From Bacteroidota bacterium (GTDB lineage: Bacteria; Bacteroidota; Bacteroidia; NS11-12g; UBA9320), in contig CANIKO010000002.1 in the NCBI GenBank assembly GCA_947468275.1, forward strand, positions 1 to 64,000: DNA of 64,000 nucleotides, read 5' to 3'. Position numbers and translations under genes: made by a program. The notes under the pieces are model-generated. The model did not search any database and was not told where the DNA came from. It worked only from the letters and a program-made list of their open reading frames with translations. Each line of letters starts with the position of its first letter. Position 1 is the stretch's first letter. Of the stretch, positions 1 through 10,229 are shown piece by piece.

Positions 1-18
1 AAATATATAAATCACAAA

Positions 19-1842
19 ATGAAAAATTCTTCTAAAATCCAAAAAGTATCAAGTGTATTGTCAAAGGCAATATGGAGTGTTTCCTTAGTATTAACTTTAT
101 TGGTAAATGTGTCTGATGCGAATGCGGCGCCTAAAACCTGGAATGGAGGAACATCCACAGATTGGGCAACAGCAGCAAATTGGACCCCATCGGGTGTACC
201 CGCAAATGGAGATGATGTTACTATAGGAAATGTGAATACTAACTATTGGCCGGCATTAGCTAGTAATACGACTATTAATAGTTTAACTATTTTAGGTCGT
301 TCAAGCACGAGTAATACAAGAGGCGGAGATTTATCAATTACTACTGGTGTTACACTAACCATAACTGGTAATCTGTCAATGACAGGAGCTTCAGGTGGGT
401 CAAATTTTGGAAATACGCGTATCACTTGTAACGGAACTGCTTCTATTTCTGTTGGTGGAAGTTTAACCACTAACAATGGAGGTGTGTCAGGTGAGGATCC
501 TCAACTAATTCTAAATTCTGGTACTTTAGCAATTACAGGTAATCTTGCTTTTAGCACTAACACAACTTTTACTTGTGGTACAAGTACTGTAAAATTTAAT
601 GCTTCTTCAGGTACCCAAACGCTAAATGACGGTACGTCTGATAATTTCAATACTATTTCTAAAGAAGGAGAAGGAACACTTCAATTATCATCAAATATCC
701 CAATTGTCGGAAATTTAACCGTTACCGCAGGAACTTTAAATCTAGGTACTTTTACTGCCAATAGAACTGCTGCTGGTGGAACACTTACTGTTAGTGGAGC
801 ATTACAGATAGGGGGAGCAAGTAATTTTCCAACTAATTTTACTACAATAACTTTAGGAGGTACCGTTGAATACAACATGACTGGTGCTCAAACAATTGCT
901 AGCACTCCTACTTATTACAATTTAAAACTTTCGGGTAGCGGTGTAAAAACAATGACTAGTGTTAAGACTATCGGGAACGATTTTAATATAAGTGGTTCCT
1001 CTACAGCTGAAATTAGCTTTAGTGTGACCCATGATGTAAATATCTCAGGTACTGCTGTTATGACAGTGCTTTCCCCACAAACTATTGGACATGATCTTAA
1101 TATTGGAATTAATAGCAAGGCGATACAAAACACTGGTACTACTTTGGTTACTAATGGTTTGAGATTAAATACTGTAGGACAGAATAGTGGCACATGGGGT
1201 GGTACAGCCTCAGGTGCGACAAATAAAAACGCAACATATTTTGGTTCAGTAACTACTGGTATTTTTAGTTTTGCCACACCTTTACCCGTAAAATTAATCG
1301 CATTTAATGGCACCCGTGCTGCGGCCAGCAGCCAATTGAATTTTGTAACGGCTACGGAAATAAACAACGATAAATTTGAAATTGAACGCAGTATCAATGG
1401 TATTGATTTTATAAAAGTAGGCGAAGTAAAAGGAAGTGGCAATAGCACTCAATTGGTGAACTACACATTTACCGATCACAACTTGGCCAATTATGCCACT
1501 GTGGCTATTTACTACCGCATGAAGCAATTGGATTACAATGGTGATTTTGAATATTCAAATACCATCAAATTATCCTTGAACACCAGCACCGTGAAAACGA
1601 ATGCCGTGGTAAGTCCAAACCCGTTTACCAACGAATTGCAAGTGGTATTGCCCAATACCACTGCCGAGCACACCACTCTTAGCATTATGACCTTGTATGG
1701 TGCCCATGCAATGGACCTTAGCCCAGCCCTAGAAAACAGAGGAATTATAAGCATCAATACCGAGGCTTTAGCTGCCGGTGTTTACATGCTTTCTGTGAAC
1801 CAAGATGGAGTTATCACCACTAGTAAAATTATAAAGAACTAA
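19..1842 (+). CDS. T9SS type A sorting domain-containing surface protein
   Basis: Secreted or cell-surface protein exported by Sec and the type IX secretion system. Residues 1-36 form a signal peptide (basic start, hydrophobic core about 17-31, likely cleavage after DANA). The mature start contains TWNGGTSTDWATAANWTPSG, a block common at the head of repetitive beta-helix-like surface proteins. Residues about 60-420 are low-complexity and rich in G, T, S and N, with repeated 'LTITGNL'/'LNIGG'-like strands. The last 80 residues, from SPNPF to SKIIKN with a GVYMLSV core, are a type A sorting domain (seen). The cargo function is not recognisable; adhesion or matrix are guesses. Start is the first ATG. 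The upstream region is cut by the window edge. Confidence 0.85.
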   Translation: MKNSSKIQKVSSVLSKAIWSVSLVLTLLVNVSDANAAPKTWNGGTSTDWATAANWTPSGVPANGDDVTIGNVNTNYWPALASNTTINSLTILGRSSTSNTRGGDLSITTGVTLTITGNLSMTGASGGSNFGNTRITCNGTASISVGGSLTTNNGGVSGEDPQLILNSGTLAITGNLAFSTNTTFTCGTSTVKFNASSGTQTLNDGTSDNFNTISKEGEGTLQLSSNIPIVGNLTVTAGTLNLGTFTANRTAAGGTLTVSGALQIGGASNFPTNFTTITLGGTVEYNMTGAQTIASTPTYYNLKLSGSGVKTMTSVKTIGNDFNISGSSTAEISFSVTHDVNISGTAVMTVLSPQTIGHDLNIGINSKAIQNTGTTLVTNGLRLNTVGQNSGTWGGTASGATNKNATYFGSVTTGIFSFATPLPVKLIAFNGTRAAASSQLNFVTATEINNDKFEIERSINGIDFIKVGEVKGSGNSTQLVNYTFTDHNLANYATVAIYYRMKQLDYNGDFEYSNTIKLSLNTSTVKTNAVVSPNPFTNELQVVLPNTTAEHTTLSIMTLYGAHAMDLSPALENRGIISINTEALAAGVYMLSVNQDGVITTSKIIKN

Positions 1843-1881
1843 TTGATTCGACACTTATAATAAATACTTACTACTTGAAAA

Positions 1882-1909
1882 GGCCGGAACAACGTTTCCG
1901 GCTTTTTTT
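1882..1909 (+). terminator. Rho-independent terminator after the T9SS protein
   Basis: GCCGGAA and TTCCGGC form a 7-bp GC-rich stem around a 6-base loop, followed directly by a run of T. It lies about 40 bases after the stop codon and before the MoxR promoter. Confidence 0.8.
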
Positions 1910-1944
1910 GTTTTATCAAAAAACCTTGGCGGATTAAGCAAAAA

Positions 1945-1952
1945 TACCTTTG
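1945..1952 (+). promoter_or_regulatory. -7 box TACCTTTG of moxR-like gene
   Basis: A perfect Bacteroidota TAnnTTTG box, with a TTG 16 bases upstream (1926-1928) as a possible -33 element. It ends only 9 bases before the ATG at 1962, so the mRNA would be leaderless or nearly so. It also overlaps the TTG at 1950, which argues against that codon as the start. Confidence 0.6.
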
Positions 1953-1961
1953 TTTGAAAGT

Positions 1962-2972
1962 ATGATTGAACCATCAGAAAACGAATTAATAGAAGCGCAA
2001 AATAATCTACCTGACATACCTGCAGAAATACAAGAAATTGGCGAGGCAGTAGATCAAATAAAGGCGGAAATAGCCAAATTTATTATTGGTCAGGAGGAGC
2101 AAATAAATTATTTAATAGCCGGTTTATTTATCAAAGGACATATTTTGTTGGAAGGAGTTCCGGGAATAGCTAAAACGTATTTGGCTAAATTATTTTCGCA
2201 AACCATTGATTCTGGTTTTTCAAGAATACAGTTTACCCCCGATTTAATGCCCAGTGATATTATAGGCACCACTATTTTCAATCTTAAAACCTCAGAATTT
2301 ACCTTTAAAAAAGGGCCTGTTTTTTCAAATATTGTATTAATAGATGAGATAAACCGAGCCCCTGCCAAAACCCAGTCTGCACTTTTTGAAGTAATGCAAG
2401 AGCAGCAAATTACTTTGGATGGCAACACGTATGATATGGCCGAACCATTTATGGTATTGGGCACTCAAAACCCCATAGAACAGGAAGGAACCTATAAACT
2501 TCCGGAGGCCCAACTCGACCGATTTATTTATCGGATAAAAATGGGATACCCCTCTTTGGAAGATGAAATTTTGATTCTTCATCGCTTTAAAGATGATTTT
2601 GAACAGCGCATAATTTTAGATATAAAACCTGTGCTTAACGGGCAAAAGCTTGCCCATTATCGCCAGATTATTGAAACCATATTAATTAAGGATGAATTGG
2701 TAAGTTACATTGCCAAAATAGTGAACGAAACACGCCACCATCCAGATCTTTATTTAGGAGCCTCCACCCGTGCCTCTTTAGGTATTTTAAAAACCGCGAA
2801 AGCCTTGGCAGCCATGAATCGCCGAAATTTTGTAATTCCTGAAGATATACAACAAGCTACTTATCCGGTATTGAATCACCGTATAATTTTGACTCCCGAA
2901 CGGGAAATGGAAGGCCTTCAACCCGAAGATGTGATAAGAGACATGTTATCTCGCCTTGAAGTGCCTCGTTAA
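1962..2972 (+). CDS. MoxR family AAA+ ATPase
   Basis: MoxR ATPases are AAA+ chaperones that mature or activate partner proteins, typically with DUF58 and von Willebrand-type proteins encoded next door. Visible are Walker A (LEGVPGIAKT), Walker B with the MoxR signature (LIDEINRAPAKTQSALFEVM), a sensor region (LGTQNPIEQEGTYKLPEAQLDRF) and an AAA lid domain at the C-terminus. The start at ATG 1962 gives 336 residues; an upstream TTG at 1950 lies inside the promoter box. The stop codon overlaps the start of the DUF58 gene by one base (TAATG), implying translational coupling. Confidence 0.93.
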   Translation: MIEPSENELIEAQNNLPDIPAEIQEIGEAVDQIKAEIAKFIIGQEEQINYLIAGLFIKGHILLEGVPGIAKTYLAKLFSQTIDSGFSRIQFTPDLMPSDIIGTTIFNLKTSEFTFKKGPVFSNIVLIDEINRAPAKTQSALFEVMQEQQITLDGNTYDMAEPFMVLGTQNPIEQEGTYKLPEAQLDRFIYRIKMGYPSLEDEILILHRFKDDFEQRIILDIKPVLNGQKLAHYRQIIETILIKDELVSYIAKIVNETRHHPDLYLGASTRASLGILKTAKALAAMNRRNFVIPEDIQQATYPVLNHRIILTPEREMEGLQPEDVIRDMLSRLEVPR

Positions 2973-4309
2973 TGCTAGGTATATTTAAACATATTTTCCC
3001 ATCTGTTAAACTTTGGTATGGCTTTGCCATAGGTATTTTTATTTTTATTATTTCGTATAAATTACCGATTCTTCTTCCCTTGGGGCAACTCATAATAATG
3101 GCCAATTTGCTTTGGTTTGTAATTAGTGGCGTATTGCTTTTTTACAGTAAAAAATTGCTGACAGCCATCCGACAAACTCCCGAAATATTAAGTATGGGCG
3201 ATTCAAATACCATCCATATTCATTTAAAAAACAACTACCCTTTTAAAATAAATATTGAAATACTGGATGAAATACCCTTCCAATTTCAAATCAGGGATTT
3301 TTGTATTAAAACCACCTTAGCCCCCAGCGAAACGAAGAAAATAGATTATACCCTCACCCCAACCACACGGGGCGAATATTCGTTTGGAAATATCAATATT
3401 TTCGTCGCTTTCCAATTTTCATTTGCATTGAGGCGTTTTGAAATTAAGCAACCCGTATTGACAAAAGTGTATCCTTCCATTATCCAGATGAAACTCTTTC
3501 AGTTAAAAGTTTTAACCCGAATAAGCCGGTTGGAAGGGGCTAAAAAACTGAGACGATTAGGACAGAGTTATGAATTTGAACAAATAAAAAATTATTCTGA
3601 AGGGGATGATTTTAGGCATATTAACTGGAAAGCCACCAGCCGGGCGGCCGGGTCTTTAAAAATAAATCAGTTTGAGGATGAAAAATCGCAAGCGGTATAT
3701 AGCCTAATTGACAAAAGCCGGAATATGAAAATGCCATTTAATGGGCTCAGTTTGCTAGATTATGCGATAAATAGTTCATTGGTTATTTCCAATACGGCCC
3801 TTATTAAGAGCGACAAATCAGGACTGATTACGTTTGCCGAAAAAATAGAAACCGGAATAAAAGCAGAAAATAAGCCGGGGCATTTAGGAAAAATTTTAAA
3901 CGCCTTATATAATGAGAAACAAGGCCAATTTGAGGCCAACTATGAATTGCTATACCACTACATTAACCAAAATATAAAGCAGCGCAGCCTTTTGTTTTTG
4001 TACACAAATTTTGAAACCACCCACAATCTGCAACGCATTTTGCCATTGCTTCAAAAATTGAATAAACGGCATGTATTGGTTTTAATCCTGTTTCAAAATT
4101 CAGAGATTATGGAATGGAGTAAAAATCCTCCAACGACTATTGAAGAAATCTATAATCAAGTCATCGCTGAACGGTTTATTTTCCAAAAAACCCTTATTGC
4201 CCGGGAACTAAAATTGCATGGAATAAAAACCATTTTAACACTGCCCGAAGAGTTAACGGTAAATACAGTTAATAAATATTTAGAAATAAAGAGTTTGGGG
4301 TTGATATAA
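2972..4309 (+). CDS. DUF58 domain-containing membrane protein
   Basis: Usual operon partner of MoxR. Two transmembrane segments near the N-terminus (about residues 13-55) are followed by a beta-rich part and the DUF58 core (RRLGQSYEFEQIKNYSEGDD, then FRHINWKATSRAGSLKINQF-type residues), which leads into a vWA-like fold. The 445 residues fit the family. The exact role is unknown; MoxR-DUF58 pairs are linked to envelope or stress functions in other bacteria (family knowledge). It overlaps moxR by one base, so the two genes form an operon. Confidence 0.88.
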   Translation: MLGIFKHIFPSVKLWYGFAIGIFIFIISYKLPILLPLGQLIIMANLLWFVISGVLLFYSKKLLTAIRQTPEILSMGDSNTIHIHLKNNYPFKINIEILDEIPFQFQIRDFCIKTTLAPSETKKIDYTLTPTTRGEYSFGNINIFVAFQFSFALRRFEIKQPVLTKVYPSIIQMKLFQLKVLTRISRLEGAKKLRRLGQSYEFEQIKNYSEGDDFRHINWKATSRAAGSLKINQFEDEKSQAVYSLIDKSRNMKMPFNGLSLLDYAINSSLVISNTALIKSDKSGLITFAEKIETGIKAENKPGHLGKILNALYNEKQGQFEANYELLYHYINQNIKQRSLLFLYTNFETTHNLQRILPLLQKLNKRHVLVLILFQNSEIMEWSKNPPTTIEEIYNQVIAERFIFQKTLIARELKLHGIKTILTLPEELTVNTVNKYLEIKSLGLI

Positions 4310-4353
4310 AAATCACGCCCTTATGAGAGGTTTTGAGCCAAGGCGATTTTTAA
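4307..4353. terminator. Possible bidirectional terminator between convergent genes
   Basis: AAAAATCACGCC and GGCGATTTTT can pair with a small bulge around a loop of about 22 bases, between the converging DUF58 and phosphatase genes. The loop is long, so support is weak. Confidence 0.3.
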
Positions 4354-4371
4354 AGCGTTTATAAAGTTCCA

Positions 4372-5472
4372 TCACTTTTTAAAACCGAACAGTTTATACA
4401 TTTTATGAAATATCTCCGTATTTTCATAAATGCCAGTAAACGCGTCGGCACCAGGGCCAAACGCAAATACAGGAACCATTGTTCCGGTATGATCGCCGGT
4501 TGTAAATTTACCAAGCACTGTACCCTCCTTTATGGATCCTCCGTTTAAAGAAAACCCTCCGGTTTCATGGTCTGCGGTGACCACCACCAGTGTATTTCCG
4601 TCCTTTTCAGCCCAATCCAATACTTTGCCAATAGTGATATCAAAATCCACCATTTCGCGGGCTAAATAATCGGCATCGTTATCATGACCGCCCCAATCTA
4701 TCTGCGAGCCTTCCACCATCAAAAAGAATCCCTTTTTATTTTTGCTTAAAACATCAATGGCTTTTAATGAGGCTTTTTCGGAGTAATTGCCGCGTCCAGC
4801 TTTCATGGTTGGCAAATGATAGGCGTTAGTAAACGCATAAAATTTTGAAGCTTTTAATTGTGTAAAATCAACAGTGCTATCTGCTATTTCGTAGCCTTTA
4901 TTTCTTAAAGTATCCAAAAGATTATAACCGTCTTTTCGAGTATCAAAATAGTGCTGCCCTCCTCCTATTACTACATCCACATCTGTTTTAATATAATCAT
5001 AGGCTATGGCTTCATAGAGGTTTCTACTGGGTTGATGGGCTATATATGCGGCTGGGGTGGCATGGGTCATGGCACACGTTGCCACTAAACCAGTCGATAA
5101 TCCATTCGATTCAGCGAATTCAAGAATGGTGGGTTTTGATTTTTTTAAACTATCTACTCCAATGGCCCCGTTATAGGTTTTTTCACCCATAGAAAAAGCT
5201 GAGGCGCCAGCGGCACTATCGGTTATAAAATTATTAGAACTTTGAGTAATGCAAAATCCGATGCGTTTAAAACGAGCTAAATTTAAATCGCCCCCTCGAT
5301 ATACCATGCCGGCGCTAATTTGTGAAAGCCCCATGCCATCCCCAATTAAAAAAATGATATTTTTAGGCTTTGAAAGATTTTTTCCAGACTGGGCGGCAGA
5401 AAAATTCAGGAAAAGAAAAATCGAAATGAATAACGCTACTGGCGCTTGATAGTTAAGTTTATAGTTATTCAT
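4372..5472 (-). CDS. Alkaline phosphatase
   Basis: Periplasmic phosphomonoesterase of the alkaline phosphatase superfamily. A signal peptide covers about residues 1-27 (FLNFSAAQ). Metal and active-site motifs are present: LIGDGMG (about 42-48), TDSAAGASAFS with the presumed nucleophile Ser86, QIDWGGHDND, and TADHETGGFS near the C-terminus. At 366 residues it is shorter than E. coli PhoA, but compact forms are common in Bacteroidota. It is the last gene of a minus-strand run secA, SPOR-like protein, phosphatase, 10 bases after the SPOR-like gene. The link to secA is positional only. Confidence 0.92.
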   Translation of the reverse strand: MNNYKLNYQAPVALFISIFLFLNFSAAQSGKNLSKPKNIIFLIGDGMGLSQISAGMVYRGGDLNLARFKRIGFCITQSSNNFITDSAAGASAFSMGEKTYNGAIGVDSLKKSKPTILEFAESNGLSTGLVATCAMTHATPAAYIAHQPSRNLYEAIAYDYIKTDVDVVIGGGQHYFDTRKDGYNLLDTLRNKGYEIADSTVDFTQLKASKFYAFTNAYHLPTMKAGRGNYSEKASLKAIDVLSKNKKGFFLMVEGSQIDWGGHDNDADYLAREMVDFDITIGKVLDWAEKDGNTLVVVTADHETGGFSLNGGSIKEGTVLGKFTTGDHTGTMVPVFAFGPGADAFTGIYENTEIFHKMYKLFGFKK

Positions 5473-5482
5473 TGAAAATCAA

Positions 5483-5914
5483 TTATTCCTCATTTTCCTT
5501 TGGTCTATTTTTTATGTACCGCACTTTATCTCTCACAATAAATACGTTCTCAAAGCTTTTGGCCAGCAGTCGTTCCAAAGATTTGGCATCTGCTTCTTTA
5601 ATAAAATTACCCACTCTTACCTTGTAGTTCGGCGATTGATATACCACATACACTTCATTATAATATTCAGGATGCAGTTTAATAACTTTATCCTTCATAG
5701 CATAGGCTTTTTTTCTATCATTACTAAAAAACACCTGAACCCGATAGCCCTGAACTTGCAAAGTATCCGGCTTGGCATCAGCAGTTTTTTTACGTTCATA
5801 CCTAATTTTTACAACCTCATAAAGTTGTGAATCAGCTACAATTTCAACCTTGCCTTGTGAAAAGGAGGGGATAAACCAAAAACATAATAAACCGATTAAG
5901 ATTATTCTTTTCAT
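5483..5914 (-). CDS. SPOR domain-containing secreted protein
   Basis: Small exported protein of 143 residues. A signal peptide (about 1-19, cleaved near SFSQ) precedes a short linker and a SPOR-like domain (about 57-132), seen in GYRVQVFFSNDRKKA, the central YVVYQSPNYKVRVGNF and the closing FIVRDKV strand. SPOR domains bind denuded septal peptidoglycan, so a cell-envelope role is likely (family knowledge). It lies 19 bases downstream of secA and 10 bases before the phosphatase, so the three are probably co-transcribed. Confidence 0.82.
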   Translation of the reverse strand: MKRIILIGLLCFWFIPSFSQGKVEIVADSQLYEVVKIRYERKKTADAKPDTLQVQGYRVQVFFSNDRKKAYAMKDKVIKLHPEYYNEVYVVYQSPNYKVRVGNFIKEADAKSLERLLAKSFENVFIVRDKVRYIKNRPKENEE

Positions 5915-5933
5915 TGTTTGATTTTATGAATTG

Positions 5934-8900
5934 TTACGCCATATCCTTGCCATGGCATTTCTTATATTTTTGACCACTACCGCATGGGCATGGGTCATTT
6001 CTTCCTACTTTTGGTCCGGCTATTATTGGGTTTTGATGAACCGGCTGAGGCGCTGAACTATCCATGGCTTGTTGGTTTGGGTTAGTAGCCATTGCCACGT
6101 CATCTCTAGTGGTTTTCATGCGGCTCATGTCTGTTTTTTGTTTCAACTGGCGCGCTTCTTTCAGATCCTCTTCATCTCCATTGGGAATAAACCCTTTAAA
6201 AATCATAGAAAGAATTTCATTATTCAAAATTGAAATCATTTCACCAAATAAGTTAAACGATTCTTGTTTGTAAATTAATAACGGATCTTTTTGTTCTAAA
6301 TATGCAGTTGCCACCGCTTGTTTTAAATCATCCAGTTCACGTAAATGTTCTTTCCAATGATCGTCAATGCTGGCAAGTGTTACATATTTCTCAAAATTTC
6401 CAATTAATTCTCGTCCATCCGATTCGATAGTTTTATTGACATTTGCCACCACATTCAGGGTTTTTACGCCATCGGTAAAGGGAACAATGATATTTTCAAT
6501 TTGTCCGTTCTTTTCCATCTGCATACGCTTAAAAACTGACATAGCCGCTTGGCGAATGTGCATTGATTTTTCGTTGTAATGGTGATTTAATAAATCAAAT
6601 AAATTTTCAGATAATTCCTCATCCTTCATCTTATTAAAATCTTCTTCTGACACCTCTGGATCATAAGCCATATTGCGCAATACATCCATTTTAAAATCCT
6701 CAAAATTGGCTTCTTGTTTCATTTGAGCCACTTTTTCATGACTCCATTGGTATAACATGTTATTGATATCTACCGATAAACGATCCCCAAACAACGCATT
6801 TTTACGCAACGAATAAATGACAGTACGTTGTTTATTCATTACATCATCATACTCCAACAAACGTTTACGTGTTCCAAAGTTATTTTGTTCTACCTTTTTT
6901 TGAGACCGTTCTATGGTTTTAGAAATCATGGAATGTTGAATTACCTCCCCTTCTTTATAACCAAATCTATCCATTATTTTAGAAACTCTATCGCTTCCAA
7001 ATAATCGCATTAAATCGTCCTCTAAACTCACAAAAAACTGAGAACTTCCCGGATCTCCCTGACGACCTGCACGACCGCGTAACTGTCTGTCAACACGTCG
7101 GCTCTCATGGCGTTCGGTACCAATAATGGCTAATCCTCCCGCATCTTTTACCCCCGCCCCAAGTTTTATATCCGTTCCCCTACCCGCCATATTGGTGGCA
7201 ATGGTAACCGAAGATGCCTGTCCTGCCTCAGCCACAATATCGGCTTCACGCTGATGTTGTTTTGCGTTCAATACATTGTGTTTTATCTTGCGCATGGATA
7301 GCATTTTGCTCAATAATTCAGAAATTTCAACCGAAGTAGTACCCACCAACACTGGGCGGCCTTTTCCTGTTAAATCAACTATTTCATCAATGACTGCATT
7401 GTATTTTTCACGTTTGGTTTTATACACCAAATCTTGTTTGTCATCCCGTATAATTATTTTGTTAGCGGGAATAACTACCACATCTAACTTATAAATAGTC
7501 CAAAGTTCACCTGCTTCAGTTTCGGCTGTACCGGTCATACCTGCCAACTTATGATACATTCTGAAAAAGTTTTGAAGGGTAACGGTGGCAAACGTTTGAG
7601 TTGCATTTTCAACCTTAACATTCTCTTTGGCTTCAATAGCTTGATGCAATCCATCTGAATAACGACGGCCATCCAATACACGGCCTGTTTGTTCATCCAC
7701 AATCTTTATTTTCCCATCTTGAACAATATACTCAACGTCGATTTCAAAAAGTGTATAGGCTTTTAGCAATTGGTTGATGGAGTGAATACGCTCCGACTTT
7801 ATTGAAAACTCGCGCATCAATTCTTCTTTTTTGATGGATTTTTCGTTTTCGTCAGCCATTACTTTTTCAATTTCAGCTATTTCAGAACCTACATCGGGTA
7901 AAATAAAGAACTGTTTATCTTCGCCAGAAGATGTAATCAAGTCAATTCCTTTATCGGTTAGTTCAATACTATTATTTTTTTCATCAATAGTAAAATACAA
8001 TTCAGCATCGGCCTTCGGCATTTCGCGTTGTTGATCCTGTAAATGGTAACTTTCAGATTTGGTAAGAATTATTTTATTACCCGATTCACCCAAATATTTA
8101 ATCAATGCCTTATTTTTAGGAAGTCCTCTATGGCATCTCAAAAGGGCCAATCCTCCGCCTTTTTCGTCACCGGCTTCTATTAATCGTTTGGCTTCAGACA
8201 AAGCCGAGTTGACATACTTTTTTTGTGCATCAACAATTTTTTCAATCCGAGGTTTTAAGTTGGCAAATTCCTGAATATCCCCTTTTGGCACCGGACCTGA
8301 AATAATTAATGGGGTTCTGGCATCGTCAATCAATACCGAATCCACCTCATCCACCATTGCAAAATGATGTTTGCGTTGGACCAATTCCTCTGGGTCATGG
8401 CACATGTTATCCCTTAGATAATCAAAGCCAAATTCGTTATTGGTACCATAGGTTATATCGGCCATATAGGCTTTGCGCCTTTCCGGTGAATTGGGCTGAT
8501 GATAATCAATACAATCTACCGCAAGGCCATGAAATTTAAACAAGGGGCCATTCCATTCGCAGTCACGTCGGGCCAAATAATCGTTCACTGTTACTATATG
8601 AACACCTCTTCCTCCGATGGCATTTAAGTAAGCCGGCAAAGTTGAAACTAACGTTTTTCCTTCACCTGTAGCCATCTCCGATATTTTACCGGAATGTAAA
8701 ACCATACCCCCAATCAACTGCACATCATAATGGACCATGTTCCAGTTTACAGTAAGTCCTGCAGCATCCCATGAATTTTTATAAACGGCTTTATCTCCTC
8801 TTATTTCTACAAAATCTTCAGTGGTGGCGAGTTCTCTGTCGTTTTGGGTGGCACTAACAATAAGCTCCGGATTTTCAGAAAATCGGCGACTGGTTTCTTT

Positions 8901-9257
8901 TACCAAAGCAAAAGCTTCGGGCAATAGTTCTTTTAAAATTTCTTCAAGTATTTGGTCTTTATCTTTTTCAAGTTTATCTATTCTGTCATAAACTTCCTGT
9001 TTTTGAGAAATATCTTCCGATAATAAATGATCTCCTTCGTGTTTTAAAGCATTTATTTGTTGGTCGATATCGGATAAATAATCGGCAATGCGACTTTTAA
9101 ACTCAACGGTTTTATTTCTAAGTTCGTCATTACTAAGTGAGGCATAACTATCAAAATGCTTGTTTATTTCGGCTACTATTGGCCAAAGGTCTTTAACGTC
9201 TCGCTGCGATTTATTTCCAAAAAGGTTGGTAATGCTTTTTACTATTGATGCTATCAT
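5934..9257 (-). CDS. secA: Preprotein translocase subunit SecA
   Basis: ATPase motor that drives preproteins through SecYEG. Walker A is ATGEGKT (residues 196-202). The DEAD-type box reads [20 protein letters not shown], and the helicase part holds [13 protein letters not shown] and [13 protein letters not shown]. The C-terminal zinc-binding tail [17 protein letters not shown] has Cys1090, Cys1092, Cys1101 and His1102. At 1107 residues it has the long form typical of Bacteroidota, with extra charged segments (for example about 60-100 and around 330-420) compared with the roughly 900-residue E. coli protein. Start is ATG; no TAnnTTTG box was found just upstream. Confidence 0.98.
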   Translation of the reverse strand: MIASIVKSITNLFGNKSQRDVKDLWPIVAEINKHFDSYASLSNDELRNKTVEFKSRIADYLSDIDQQINALKHEGDHLLSEDISQKQEVYDRIDKLEKDKDQILEEILKELLPEAFALVKETSRRFSENPELIVSATQNDRELATTEDFVEIRGDKAVYKNSWDAAGLTVNWNMVHYDVQLIGGMVLHSGKISEMATGEGKTLVSTLPAYLNAIGGRGVHIVTVNDYLARRDCEWNGPLFKFHGLAVDCIDYHQPNSPERRKAYMADITYGTNNEFGFDYLRDNMCHDPEELVQRKHHFAMVDEVDSVLIDDARTPLIISGPVPKGDIQEFANLKPRIEKIVDAQKKYVNSALSEAKRLIEAGDEKGGGLALLRCHRGLPKNKALIKYLGESGNKIILTKSESYHLQDQQREMPKADAELYFTIDEKNNSIELTDKGIDLITSSGEDKQFFILPDVGSEIAEIEKVMADENEKSIKKEELMREFSIKSERIHSINQLLKAYTLFEIDVEYIVQDGKIKIVDEQTGRVLDGRRYSDGLHQAIEAKENVKVENATQTFATVTLQNFFRMYHKLAGMTGTAETEAGELWTIYKLDVVVIPANKIIIRDDKQDLVYKTKREKYNAVIDEIVDLTGKGRPVLVGTTSVEISELLSKMLSMRKIKHNVLNAKQHQREADIVAEAGQASSVTIATNMAGRGTDIKLGAGVKDAGGLAIIGTERHESRRVDRQLRGRAGRQGDPGSSQFFVSLEDDLMRLFGSDRVSKIMDRFGYKEGEVIQHSMISKTIERSQKKVEQNNFGTRKRLLEYDDVMNKQRTVIYSLRKNALFGDRLSVDINNMLYQWSHEKVAQMKQEANFEDFKMDVLRNMAYDPEVSEEDFNKMKDEELSENLFDLLNHHYNEKSMHIRQAAMSVFKRMQMEKNGQIENIIVPFTDGVKTLNVVANVNKTIESDGRELIGNFEKYVTLASIDDHWKEHLRELDDLKQAVATAYLEQKDPLLIYKQESFNLFGEMISILNNEILSMIFKGFIPNGDEEDLKEARQLKQKTDMSRMKTTRDDVAMATNPNQQAMDSSAPQPVHQNPIIAGPKVGRNDPCPCGSGQKYKKCHGKDMA

Positions 9258-9411
9258 GTGTGTTTTTAACTCAAATTTTGTTCCAAAAAATAATTTGGCA
9301 AATATCGTAGAAAGTTTGGAGTTCTTAGCGCAAAGTTGCAGGATTGTTGGGGTAATAATTGGATTAGAAGTGTCAAAAAGTCAAGCGGGGTGTATTTGTC
9401 CTCTTACCGTG

Positions 9412-9569
9412 GTAATTAGCATCCTTTAAATCTTGGTAATGACAGCAAAAGAGAACGAAAAGGTTTCGAAATTTTATTTCCGCAATGTCAGCCGACGTTT
9501 CGAGGTGTTTGCAGTGATGAATGTTTTTAACTTTGGTTTCGGTTGGTGGGACACCAACCGATAAAGAAA
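9412..9569. repeat. 158-bp direct repeat, copy 1
   Basis: Matches 9597-9754 at all but three positions by eye (mismatches in the gtaattagc, gccgacg and gcagtg segments). It ends in a perfect inverted repeat: CGGTTGGTG, loop GGA, CACCAACCG (9-bp stem). The copies are offset by 185 bp. It looks like a member of a dispersed intergenic element family, but only these two copies are in the window. Confidence 0.9.
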
Positions 9570-9596
9570 GTGTATTAATTCATCTCTTTTTCTGTT

Positions 9597-9754
9597 GTAA
9601 TCAGCATCCTTTAAATCTTGGTAATGACAGCAAAAGAGAACGAAAAGGTTTCGAAATTTTATTTCCGCAATGTCAGCCAACGTTTCGAGGTGTTTGCACT
9701 GATGAATGTTTTTAACTTTGGTTTCGGTTGGTGGGACACCAACCGATAAAGAAA
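9597..9754. repeat. 158-bp direct repeat, copy 2
   Basis: Second copy of the element at 9412-9569, same orientation, separated from it by 27 unrelated bases. It keeps the terminal 9-bp stem with GGA triloop. The near identity implies recent duplication or gene conversion. Confidence 0.9.
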
Positions 9755-9971
9755 CCTGAATTATGGAGACATATAAAAAACTCAGAACTTTATCAATTTG
9801 TCTTTTTATTTTTTTTGCAATCTCTCCTTTATTTGATGTTTTCTTCCCTCCCGAGTCTCTCTCCAAAACTACCTTCCCAGCCAATGTCTCGCCCCGTTAG
9901 GGATGTGAAGTGGCGGGCTGACTTGGCGGCTTTCTATAATAATTTAAATCGGCACAACTATAACCCATATT

Positions 9972-10229
9972 TTATTCGTAAATATCTTTGCGATGGCCTA
10001 GGGTTATAATTTCAATTATTAACTGTGTATCAAAAATATCATAAATGATACGATAGTTACCAACCCTTATACGATATCCCTTTCTGTCCTGAAGTTTTAT
10101 ATAACCGTGAGGCCGGGGATTTTCCTCTAATTTTTCAATGGCATCAATAATTGGCTCAGCTATTGGGTCCGGAAGTTTATCCAATTGCCTTTGGGCTTAA
10201 TTGGCTAAAATTACAAAGTACTTAGGCAT
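9972..10229 (-). pseudogene. RelE/ParE-family toxin interrupted by a stop codon
   Basis: Read from the ATG at 10229, the frame gives MPKYFVILAN, then TAA (10199-10197), then AQRQLDKLPDPIAEPIIDAI... to the end. The part after the stop is a clear RelE/ParE toxin: KLPDP helix, GYIKLQDRKGYRIRVGNYRI, YDIFD and ITLGHRKDIYE. The lost first ten residues are the expected first beta strand. The ATG overlaps the antitoxin stop by 8 bases, as in intact pairs. A restart at the TTG at 10184 would give a 70-residue protein without the first strand, probably inactive. A single substitution (for example AAA or GAA to TAA) would explain the break. Confidence 0.8.

Larger units (their letters stand above)
9258..9971. 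other. Non-coding region carrying a duplicated element
   Basis: The 714 bases between secA and the toxin remnant contain no supported gene. Most of the stretch is two copies of a 158-bp repeat (listed separately). The rest is AT-rich with no clear ORF. An antisense reading frame through the repeats is judged spurious because it exists only through the repeat. Confidence 0.7.

Noticed and set aside
9412-9754. CRISPR array
   Set aside because: Only two long copies with a 27-base gap; no short regularly spaced repeats and no cas genes in the window.
9474-9884. 136-codon minus-strand reading frame through the duplicated repeat
   Set aside because: It exists only because the repeat lacks stops in that frame; the two repeat copies read different frames and no protein family or start signal is evident.
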